The notes under the pieces were generated by a model. It saw nothing but the letters and a program-made list of their open reading frames with translations, made no database searches and was not told where the DNA came from. A DNA stretch of 64,000 nucleotides from Scytolyngbya sp. HA4215-MV1 (GTDB taxonomy: Bacteria; Cyanobacteriota; Cyanobacteriia; Leptolyngbyales; Leptolyngbyaceae). Below, piece by piece: positions 56,065 through 63,217 of this stretch. The first letter of the stretch is position 1; each line of letters opens with the position of its first letter. The DNA lies in assembly GCA_019359045.1 (NCBI GenBank), contig JAHHIA010000015.1, forward strand, positions 78,741 through 142,740, written 5' to 3'. Position numbers and translations under genes: made by a program.

Positions 56065-57708
56065 GTGCCGAAGTGGTTATTGCCAACCCTCAGTGAAATT
56101 TTGATCCTGGTCAATGGGTCTGAACCGGAGCAGTTTCAGGCTTATCAGACGGAAGAAGGGGATGGCTCTGTCTATCGTCATTCCACCAACCGCACTGCAT
56201 TAGAGCGGCTCAAAGCAGAGCGCGAATGGCGCGGTGCGATCGCGGCTCTATCTGCGTTGTTAGAACAAAGCCTTGAATTGGAACAAACCTTTGAATTGGA
56301 ACCACCTTTAGTTCCCTTCTCAGAGATCGAATCGCTTATTCCCCTGGCAAGCCCGCAGGTGCAGGGGATGATTGTGTCGGGACCTAGTCCTGTCTTCAAC
56401 CTGCCACAGTTAGCTGAGCATTTGGCAACCTGGACGTTTACGCCCGATTGGTTTCAGTCTGCTGGCGAGATGTTTCAATTGCCACCCGCCGATCGGGAGG
56501 TTGATCCAGAAGTCATCCCGGTATCCTCTCATCATTCAGCCCCGTTGCTCACCTTGTTGCCACATGACCCGTTGGTACATGAGCGATTTTGTCTGGTGCT
56601 GACAGCAAGTTTTAGTTTGGTCATGGTGTTGGGAGAAGACGAGCTAGGACAACCCCAGTTCCGTTTTTCGTTCGATCCAGATGGGGTGCAATCTGCCTGG
56701 CAGTGTTTGCGCCAACGAGTTGTGTTAACCACACCTTACAAGTTAACCGCCTTAGATGACTTATACGATCGCTTTCCGCCCATCCCCCCCAGTTACAAAC
56801 TCGTGACTCGGTTTAGCCATCTGTTGCTGGCGCATTTACCAGAACCGATCGAAAAAGAAGACCTGAAGCGAGTGCGAGAGGGAGTGAATGGATCGATCAG
56901 TCATGATTCATCCTCCAATGGCTCATCCCAATTCAAGTTTCAATCAGCGGTTCATTCTCGATCGAGCAGTGGGTTCCGAGGCAGCCTGGATGTGGAATTG
57001 CTGCAAGCGATCGCCCACGAAGTCCGCACACCTCTGGCAACCATTCGCACCCTGACTCGTCTGTTGCTCAAGCGCAAAGACCTGGTCGCTGAAGTGCGGA
57101 AGCGGTTGGAGATGATCGATCGAGAATGTAGTGAACAGATCGATCGATTTGGCTTCATTTCTCGCGCCGTGGAGCTGGAAACGACTGCCACCAAATCGAC
57201 TGTTATGCCTCTCACCGCCACGCCCCTGGCAGATGTGTTTCAGCAAAGTATTCCACGCTGGCAACAGCAAGCCCAGCAGCGACAACTGACGCTGGAAGTG
57301 GTTTTGCCACAAAAAATGCCTACAGTGGTGAGTGACCCCACCATGTTGGATCAGGCATTGACCAGTTTGATTGAACGCTTTACCCGCAACCTGCCAGCAG
57401 GTAGCCATATTGAAGTGCAGGCAACCCAGGCAGGGAGCCAACTGAAGCTCCAACTCCAGTCTCAACCCAATCAAGACTCAAATTACTCAACCAAAGCCAA
57501 GTCTCATCAGCCCATTTTGAAATCGTTGGGACAAATGCTGATGTTTCAGCCCGAAACGGGGAGTTTGAGTCTGAATCTGGCAGTGACCAAAAATCTATTT
57601 CAAGCCCTGGGCGGCAAATTGATTGTGCGCCAACGCCCCCAGCAGGGCGAAGTCATGACGGTCTTTTTGCCGCTGGAAGTGAGCAGTACGAGAATTTATG
57701 AAGTGTGA
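56065..57708 (+). CDS. Histidine kinase-like protein with degenerate ATPase domain
   Basis: 547 residues from GTG at 56065, favoured by AGAGGAA about seven bases upstream; a TTG at 56032 is also open. An N-terminal unassigned sensor (1-290) contains WLLPTLSEILILVNG. The HisKA helix has AIAHEVRTPLATIRTLTR with His318. In the ATPase part the N box (DQALTSLIERFTRNLP) lacks the conserved Asn, no DxGxG box is visible, and the G2 region reads TGSLSLNLAVTKNLFQALGG. ATP binding is therefore doubtful; it may be a pseudokinase or a phosphotransfer partner. The M41-like gene follows after 160 bases. Confidence 0.8.
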   Translation: MPKWLLPTLSEILILVNGSEPEQFQAYQTEEGDGSVYRHSTNRTALERLKAEREWRGAIAALSALLEQSLELEQTFELEPPLVPFSEIESLIPLASPQVQGMIVSGPSPVFNLPQLAEHLATWTFTPDWFQSAGEMFQLPPADREVDPEVIPVSSHHSAPLLTLLPHDPLVHERFCLVLTASFSLVMVLGEDELGQPQFRFSFDPDGVQSAWQCLRQRVVLTTPYKLTALDDLYDRFPPIPPSYKLVTRFSHLLLAHLPEPIEKEDLKRVREGVNGSISHDSSSNGSSQFKFQSAVHSRSSSGFRGSLDVELLQAIAHEVRTPLATIRTLTRLLLKRKDLVAEVRKRLEMIDRECSEQIDRFGFISRAVELETTATKSTVMPLTATPLADVFQQSIPRWQQQAQQRQLTLEVVLPQKMPTVVSDPTMLDQALTSLIERFTRNLPAGSHIEVQATQAGSQLKLQLQSQPNQDSNYSTKAKSHQPILKSLGQMLMFQPETGSLSLNLAVTKNLFQALGGKLIVRQRPQQGEVMTVFLPLEVSSTRIYEV

Positions 57709-57868
57709 TATGGAGCCGGAGGCAGAGCTTTGCCTCTGCGTTCCCCAGTCGAGCAGGAAAACGAGATAATTGATGCGTGGGATGCATCCGATTCGTATTC
57801 CCAGCAGAGGCGATCGCCCAGACACTTGGCACCAAACACTTGCGCCCTAACCCCCCAAACCCCTGCCC

Positions 57869-58564
57869 ATGAACCAAGCTGCCCTCAACCTGATCGCCAT
57901 TCTGATCTTTGCCATGACCCTTTCCAGTTTGCTGGGTCCCTGGTTGCATATCTCACCCTGGATTACGGCGATCGCTACCGCAGGTATTTTGGGGTTTGCT
58001 ACGCTTGATAACTTTAGCTGGCAGGGACGCGGTGCCAACCTCGTTTTAGATTGGATGGCAGGCTTTTCTTCAGACCATCGGGAACGGGTGATCCGACACG
58101 AAGCCGGACACTTTCTGGTCGCTCATCAATTGCAAATCCCCATTATGGGGTATACCCTCACCGCCTGGGAAACGCTAAAACAGGGACAGCCAGGACTGGG
58201 AGGTGTACAGTTTGACGTACAAGCATTGGACGCAGAGTTGCAACAGGGGAAATTGTCGGCTCAGTTGCTCGATCGCTATTGTGCCATTTGGATGGCAGGC
58301 ATGGCAGCCGAAGACTTGACTTATGGCAACATTCAGGGTGGCAGCGATGATTGCCGGAAGTTGCGATCGGTGCTGGCAAGCCTTCGTTATGTAGATGCCC
58401 AAATTGCTCAAAAAGAACGCTGGGCAGCCCTGCAAGCGAGAACAATTTTGCAAGAAAATCAGTCTGCTTATCAGGCATTAACCCATGCGATGCAGCAACG
58501 ATCGTCGATCTCTGACTGCTATCACGCGATTGAGCAAAATCTTGGTGCAGTTGATTCTCTCTAA
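57869..58564 (+). CDS. FtsH-like M41 peptidase domain without AAA module
   Basis: 231 residues. Two N-terminal hydrophobic segments (about 4-22 and 30-46) then a peptidase-like domain. HEAGH (77-81) is the zinc motif of FtsH (M41), and GGSDDCRKLRSVL could supply the third acidic ligand. The AAA ATPase of FtsH is absent, so it cannot unfold proteins itself. Annotated in other cyanobacteria as 'ATP-dependent Zn protease', a misnomer. Whether it is an active peptidase is unknown. It lies between the degenerate kinase and the Wza-like gene. Confidence 0.82.
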   Translation: MNQAALNLIAILIFAMTLSSLLGPWLHISPWITAIATAGILGFATLDNFSWQGRGANLVLDWMAGFSSDHRERVIRHEAGHFLVAHQLQIPIMGYTLTAWETLKQGQPGLGGVQFDVQALDAELQQGKLSAQLLDRYCAIWMAGMAAEDLTYGNIQGGSDDCRKLRSVLASLRYVDAQIAQKERWAALQARTILQENQSAYQALTHAMQQRSSISDCYHAIEQNLGAVDSL

Positions 58565-58584
58565 GCGACCTGGAGCACGATTTC

Positions 58585-60015
58585 ATGCAAAAGACCGGAT
58601 TGACTGAGTGGTTGAGATTTCCTTTCCATCCCTTGACAGGATTGGGTCTTTTCGCGTTGCTGAGTTTTCCCCTGCCAGGATTGGCTCAGTCTGCCTTTTC
58701 ACCGCCGCCCGTGCCCGTTTCATCCAGCACTTTTCAAGATAGTGGCTATTTGTTAGGCGCAGGCGATCGCGTTCGCATCGATATTTTCAGCGTGCCAGAA
58801 TACAGTGGCGAATATTTGGTTTTGTCGGATGGAACAGTCAATCTGCCCGAAATTGGTGCAGTTTCAGTGCGAGGGATGACCCCCAAACAGGCTTCGGCGC
58901 ACCTTTCGGCCCGTTATAAAGGGGTAATTAAGCGCCCGTCCATTACGGTGAGTTTGCTGGCAGCCCGATCGGTGAAAATTGCGATCGCGGGCGAGATCAA
59001 CAATCCCGGCACCTACACCGTTTCGCCCGTTGAGAAAGAAGGCATCCCCACCGTTACCCGCATTCTGCAACTGGCGGGTGGCATTACCCAAGCTGCCGAT
59101 CTGCGTCAGATCCAGGTACGTCGTCTGCAACCTGGCAATACCGCTAACCGCGTCTTCAATCTGGATCTGTGGCAACTGATTCGCACGGGTGACATCAGCC
59201 AGGATCTGCTGCTGCAAGATGGCGATTCTATCTTTATCCCGACAGCGGCGGAAATCAATCCAGCCGAAGCGGTGGAATTGGCAACCGCTAGCTTTGCCCC
59301 CACCGAAGTCAAAGCCCTGAAAGTGGCGGTGGTGGGTGAAGTCAATCGTCCCGGACCTTACACCCTACAACCCGCTGCTCTGCCAGGCGGTGCCAACAAC
59401 AAACCTCGCGTGTTGACGCTAACCCAGGCAATCCAGGCAGCAGGTGGTATTACTGCCTATGCTGATATTCGCAAAATTGAACTGCATCGGCTGACCAAAA
59501 CCGGAACTCGCGGCCAATCCGTAACGGTTAACTTTTGGCAACTGTTGCAAACGGGCGATACCCGACAGGATTTGCCGCTTCAGGAAGGCGACACCATTTT
59601 GATTCCCAAAGCCACAGAACTGAATCCCAGCGAGGCAACCGCGATCGCCACTGCCAGTTTTTCCCCCGATCAAATCGTCGTCAATGTTGTGGGTGAAGTC
59701 GCAGCCCCCGGTGCAGTCAAAGTGCCCCCCAATACGCCCTTGAACCAGGCACTGCTGGCAGCCGGAGGCTTTAACAAACGCGCCGCCCGCAGCAGCGTTG
59801 ATCTGATCCGCCTCAACCCCAACGGCACCGTCACCAAGCGTGAAATCAAAATTGACCTGGCTCAGGGAGCCAACGAAACCAGCAATCCCACTTTGCGAAA
59901 CAACGACACGATCGTCATTCGTCGCTCCGGACTGGCAGGCGTGTCCGACACCCTCGGCATCTTTCTGGCACCCGTAACCGGCGTGTTTTCGCTCTTCCGG
60001 ATTTTGGGACTGTAA
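58585..60015 (+). CDS. Wza-like polysaccharide export protein with SLBB domains
   Basis: 476 residues. A signal peptide (about 1-34, FALLSFPLPGLAQS) with no lipobox is followed by a Poly_export domain (about 50-130, GAGDRVRIDIFSVPEYSGEY) and three SLBB domains (about 130-220, 245-335 and 370-450). These form the outer-membrane export channel or its periplasmic ring for exopolysaccharide. No other exopolysaccharide gene is near, except the CapA-like protein 10 kb away. It follows the M41-like gene by 20 bases and may be co-transcribed. Confidence 0.92.
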   Translation: MQKTGLTEWLRFPFHPLTGLGLFALLSFPLPGLAQSAFSPPPVPVSSSTFQDSGYLLGAGDRVRIDIFSVPEYSGEYLVLSDGTVNLPEIGAVSVRGMTPKQASAHLSARYKGVIKRPSITVSLLAARSVKIAIAGEINNPGTYTVSPVEKEGIPTVTRILQLAGGITQAADLRQIQVRRLQPGNTANRVFNLDLWQLIRTGDISQDLLLQDGDSIFIPTAAEINPAEAVELATASFAPTEVKALKVAVVGEVNRPGPYTLQPAALPGGANNKPRVLTLTQAIQAAGGITAYADIRKIELHRLTKTGTRGQSVTVNFWQLLQTGDTRQDLPLQEGDTILIPKATELNPSEATAIATASFSPDQIVVNVVGEVAAPGAVKVPPNTPLNQALLAAGGFNKRAARSSVDLIRLNPNGTVTKREIKIDLAQGANETSNPTLRNNDTIVIRRSGLAGVSDTLGIFLAPVTGVFSLFRILGL

Positions 60016-60085
60016 AAGGGTGTTTGAAAAGGTGCTCGCTGTGATGTTGAGCACTCAGAGATCCCCCCTAGCCCCCCTTAAAAAA

Positions 60086-60210
60086 GGCTACGGTGTACAC
60101 ACAAATCTCAGATTCAAGGCGAAACCCCTGGAGATCCCCCCAACCCCCCTTAAAAAGGGGGGCTTCAGCACTCAAAGTCCCCCTTTTTTAAGGGGGATTT
60201 AGGGGGATCG
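60086..60210 (+). repeat. Dispersed repeat, copy A
   Basis: Starts GGCTACGGTGTACACACAAATC and continues through GGCGAAACCCCTGGAGATCC to a CCCCCTTTTTTAAGGGGGAT hairpin. The same order of segments recurs at 61625 and, inverted, at 61855. Confidence 0.8.
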
Positions 60211-60304
60211 TGCCTGTTGCTACTTACGAAAGGACTTTTAAAACATCCTCTAAGGGAGGGGAGGGGTAAAGGAGCGAATAGATGATGGCACCCCCCATCT
60301 CCCC

Positions 60305-61558
60305 CTAACCCCATTCTTTCTCCGCCGGAACAATACCCCGATCGACCAACTGCCGATTCAGTGTTTGCAAGAGTTCAATGTCGGCATTGGGCAAGTGAGT
60401 GGGATCGGGTTCGATCGTGGAGCTATCAGTGTGAGGTGATGGCTCTAGAAAAGCAAAGGCTTGACGAAACTGTTGGGGCGTGGCTGGAATTGGTGCATCC
60501 AGGTGGCAGGGAATGATTTGCTGGAAGTTCCACTGGGCGATTTTGTCGGCCCAGGCGATCGTGGCTTGTGGGGCGCGGTTGAGGATGAGGGTTCGCAACA
60601 CCGGAGCCACCAGTAAGCGTCCACCTCCGCGCAGGCGCTCGAACGATCGCTGCCAGTGGGGTTGCCATTGGAAGGGGAATAAGCCAAAGAAGGCTTTGCG
60701 AGAGCGATCGGGGGCGGCTTTGAAGGCTTCTCTGGCAGCCTGGCTCAACTTGCCAACGGCTACTGTGCTGGGGCGAAAATAAAAGGTGAAGAGGGCAATG
60801 CGCTGCCATCCTTTGCGGCGATTGGCGGCAGTGTCTGCAATCGGGTCAGCGACGGTTTCTCTGGCGTGGAATAGCAGGGGATAGGGATCGAGCTGGTTGA
60901 TGGCGGGCGGCTCGGCGGGGATGGAGACGATCGTGTCGGTGACGAGCAAAGTCCGCGAGGGTCGATGGAAGAAGGCTACTTCTGAAAATCGCCCTGGTCC
61001 CAGGTCGATCGGTCCCAAGATGGCATAGTCAAACTGTCCGGCAAAGGGAGCCTGGCGGCTATCGGCGGGGAGTGGGTGGGTGCGTCCCGCCGGAAAACCC
61101 AGCCAACTCAGGGGTAAATTGAAGGGAAAACTCCATTGGTGCGGTGCAACAAACACTTGCGCCTGCGGAAAGTGTCTGGCAAAGGGAGCGACGAAGATTT
61201 TATGCTCCAGTCCTGAAATGGTGGGCAGGATGATGTAGCGGATGTCGCCATGCTGGGCAACCAATTCGTTGACCAGACGCAGACATTCGGGGGTGGGGGC
61301 AACGGGCGCATAGACGAGTAAGCCGCCTGTTTCTAAGCGGACGATCGTCATCCGCACGGGCACCACAACATAGAGGATGCCCTGGACTTGCTCAAATGTC
61401 CAGACGGTATCTTGAACGACTTCGGTGCGGAGGGTGCGCCGTTTGCTCTGCGGGTAGAGGGGCAGTAGGAACCAGAAGCGCCACCACCAGTCTTTGGGAT
61501 GACTCGCTGCATTCTGCGGTTCAGCGGTTGCCGATGGATTGTTGGTAATTTTGTCCAT
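60305..61558 (-). CDS. DUF4336 domain protein
   Basis: 417 residues. Two parts of a DUF4336 domain: residues 55-240 (VQGILYVVVPVRMTIVRLET, then YAPVAPTPECLRLV and KIFVAPFARHFPQAQVFVAP) and 330-400 (ARIIP-type ending QQIIPCHLDAP). The fold is thought to resemble metallo-beta-lactamases, but no HxHxDH motif is visible, so activity is uncertain. It is flanked by dispersed repeats on both sides, which may have moved with or around it. Confidence 0.85.
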   Translation of the reverse strand: MDKITNNPSATAEPQNAASHPKDWWWRFWFLLPLYPQSKRRTLRTEVVQDTVWTFEQVQGILYVVVPVRMTIVRLETGGLLVYAPVAPTPECLRLVNELVAQHGDIRYIILPTISGLEHKIFVAPFARHFPQAQVFVAPHQWSFPFNLPLSWLGFPAGRTHPLPADSRQAPFAGQFDYAILGPIDLGPGRFSEVAFFHRPSRTLLVTDTIVSIPAEPPAINQLDPYPLLFHARETVADPIADTAANRRKGWQRIALFTFYFRPSTVAVGKLSQAAREAFKAAPDRSRKAFFGLFPFQWQPHWQRSFERLRGGGRLLVAPVLRTLILNRAPQATIAWADKIAQWNFQQIIPCHLDAPIPATPQQFRQAFAFLEPSPHTDSSTIEPDPTHLPNADIELLQTLNRQLVDRGIVPAEKEWG

Positions 61559-61624
61559 GTTCCACCCCTACCCGTAACACGTACGCCTTGCCCAATTGCT
61601 ATTTTCCCATGCCCGATGGGTTCC

Positions 61625-61730
61625 TACTGTGTACACACAAATCTCAGATTTGAGGTGAAACCACTGGAGATCTCCTCAACCCTCTAAAGAGGGGGTTTCG
61701 GCACTCAGAGTCTTCCTTTTTTTTTAAAGT
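61625..61730 (+). repeat. Dispersed repeat, copy B
   Basis: CTACTGTGTACACACAAATC opens it, with GAGGTGAAACCACTGGAGAT following, aligned to copy A but diverged towards the 3' end. The AAGTGCGGCGGTGCGTTAGCACC segment just after holds a small hairpin. Confidence 0.75.
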
Positions 61731-61770
61731 GCGGCGGTGCGTTAGCACCTGAGGAGATCCCCCTTAAAAA

Positions 61771-61962
61771 GCTACCGTGTACACACAAGTAATCAGTGAT
61801 GTCATTGAGTGGGTTGATCCCCCTAAATCCCCGCGCTGGCGCGCCGCTGCGCTAGAAAAAAGGGGGACTTTGAAATCTGAAGCCCCCCTTTTTAAGTGGG
61901 GTTGGAGGGATCTCCAGGAGTTTCGCCTCAAATCTGGGATTTGTGTGTACACCGTAGCTTAA
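61771..61962. mobile_element. MITE-like element with GCTAC(C/G)GTGTACACACAA ends
   Basis: Left end GCTACCGTGTACACACAAGT (61771), right end TTTGTGTGTACACCGTAGC (to 61961), inverted to each other. Copy C of the dispersed repeat (61855-61962) forms its right part in minus orientation. CCCCTTTTTAAG-like sequence lies on both flanks. No coding capacity. The outer partner of the left end is at 62066-62098 (25 of 27 bases match), so the boundaries are uncertain. Confidence 0.6.
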
Positions 61963-62065
61963 AAAGGGGGGCTTCAAGACAGGCTTGGGTTTAGTGGCGC
62001 ATTAATGCGGGGCTGGGGGGATCTCGATCGGTCGCAAACACAAATCAAATTAGTATCAAATGGAT

Positions 62066-62098
62066 ATGACATCACTGACTGCTTGTGTGTACGCAGCT
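62066..62098. repeat. Inverted partner of the 61771 end
   Basis: ATGACATCACTGACTGCTTG then TGTGTACGCAGC matches the complement of 61771-61805 except for two or three positions. It may delimit a 330-bp element or a nested insertion. Confidence 0.65.
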
Positions 62099-62123
62099 TC
62101 AAATTGATGAGGGGCAGGATCTG

Positions 62124-62393
62124 ATCGATGGGGGTTGTCTCTCAATCAATTTTGATCGGCTTTGGATCGATGGGAATCGGCTTTGGATCGATGGGGGTCA
62201 ATCTCAGATCGATGTCGATCGTCTCCTAATCGATGTCGATCGTCTCCTAATCGATGTTGATCGGCTTTGGATCGATGGGAATCGGGTCTGGATCGATGGG
62301 GGTTGTCTCTCGATCGATGTTGATCGGCTTTGGATCGATGGGAATCGGCTGTGGATCGATGGGGGTCAGTCTCAGATCGATGGGGGCAGGGGG
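62124..62393. repeat. Tandem array of 21-bp units with ATCGAT core
   Basis: Twelve full units plus a partial one at exact 21-base spacing (62124, 62145, 62166 and so on to 62376). Each starts ATCGATG (first ones ATCAATT-like) followed by 14 more variable bases such as GGAATCGGCTTTGG. Unit length is a multiple of three, so several frames stay open on both strands and give heptapeptide repeats (RLWIDGN, RLLIDVD). I regard it as non-coding, next to the MITE-like element. Confidence 0.85.
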
Positions 62394-62588
62394 AACGCAA
62401 TGCTTTGCGTCTCCACGAGCAAGTTTTGATTGGGTTGAATTTATATTTCTCAGTGAAATCCATGGCAAAGGGAGCAGCGACAGCCAGGGCACTGCCATTT
62501 TTGCCGATTTTCACTCAAGAAATTGAATTGGAGCAAGCGGTAGAGTGCAGAAACCAATCGCAACCATGCTTCAATCGGAGGTGCATGA

Positions 62589-63014
62589 ATGGCTAGAGCA
62601 AAACGAGGTTCTGAAGCGCTGGATAAAGCAACCCGTCGCATTGCGGGGATGCGATCGATGAATGATCCGCTGGATTTTGGCTATGGATTGAGCTTGGCAG
62701 ACTATGAAAACCGCACTCAGGTTTTGCAAACCAAGCTGTTGGACTACAACACAAAGCTCTCGGAACTCGATCAAATAATGGAGCAGATTAAGTTGCTGGA
62801 GCAAGCGTTGAATGGCTATTCGGAAAAGATGCTGATGGGGGTGGCAACTCGGTATGGCAAACAGAGTGTGGAGTATATCCAGGCGGGGGGCAAACCGCGT
62901 AAGCGTGCTACTCGCCAATCTGCCTCAACAGGAACGATCGCGATGACGAGTGCAACCCATGCCGTCACGAATGCGGTGACCCAGGGCAATGGGGCAACGA
63001 TCGCGGTGAATTAG
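62589..63014 (+). CDS. Hypothetical protein with helical coiled-coil core
   Basis: 141 residues. Residues 35-95 form a helical, Leu/Glu-rich region (ENRTQVLQTKLLDYNTKLSE, then LDQIMEQIKLLEQALNGYSE) likely to be a coiled coil. The tail is Thr/Ala/Asn rich. The N-terminus is basic (MARAKRGSEALDKATRR). I recall similar proteins in other filamentous cyanobacteria without function. The ATG at 62589 overlaps in another frame with an ATG at 62584. Confidence 0.65.
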   Translation: MARAKRGSEALDKATRRIAGMRSMNDPLDFGYGLSLADYENRTQVLQTKLLDYNTKLSELDQIMEQIKLLEQALNGYSEKMLMGVATRYGKQSVEYIQAGGKPRKRATRQSASTGTIAMTSATHAVTNAVTQGNGATIAVN

Positions 63015-63078
63015 CAACCCAATTTTGTCGGGGCTGGGCATTGGGCGTGTCGAGGTTGCCTCGATCGTAAAAGGGTTG

Positions 63079-63112
63079 AGACCTCGGAGGTTGTTCAAAA
63101 CCTCCGAGGTCT
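63079..63112. repeat. Palindrome AGACCTCGGAGGTT
   Basis: A 14-bp perfect inverted repeat (63079-63092 and 63099-63112) with a six-base loop. I recall very similar AGACCTCGGAGGTTTT-type palindromes in many cyanobacterial intergenic regions. Here it may terminate the hypothetical gene. Confidence 0.7.
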
Positions 63113-63217
63113 GATTGCTATTCCTTGGAAGCGTTAAAATCAAAGGCATCCTCTGCATAGAGACAGTGCTAGCCAGTGGTTCCAGGCGACCTTGACCCAT
63201 CCCCAAGCCCAAATCCT

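Larger units (their letters stand above)
61559..62588. other. Repeat-rich non-coding region, about 1 kb
   Basis: Contains dispersed-repeat copies B and C, an outer pair of inverted ends (61771-61805 and 62066-62098) and the 21-bp tandem array. The remaining ORFs are artefacts of these repeats. No transposase is present. Confidence 0.8.

Noticed and set aside
60305..61558. DUF4336 protein as a classical metallo-beta-lactamase
   Set aside because: No HxHxDH motif is visible; only distant fold similarity is plausible.
62085..62429. Plus-strand ORF with heptapeptide repeats RLWIDGN
   Set aside because: It results from the 21-bp tandem array; other frames on both strands are equally open, and its start lies in the MITE-like end.
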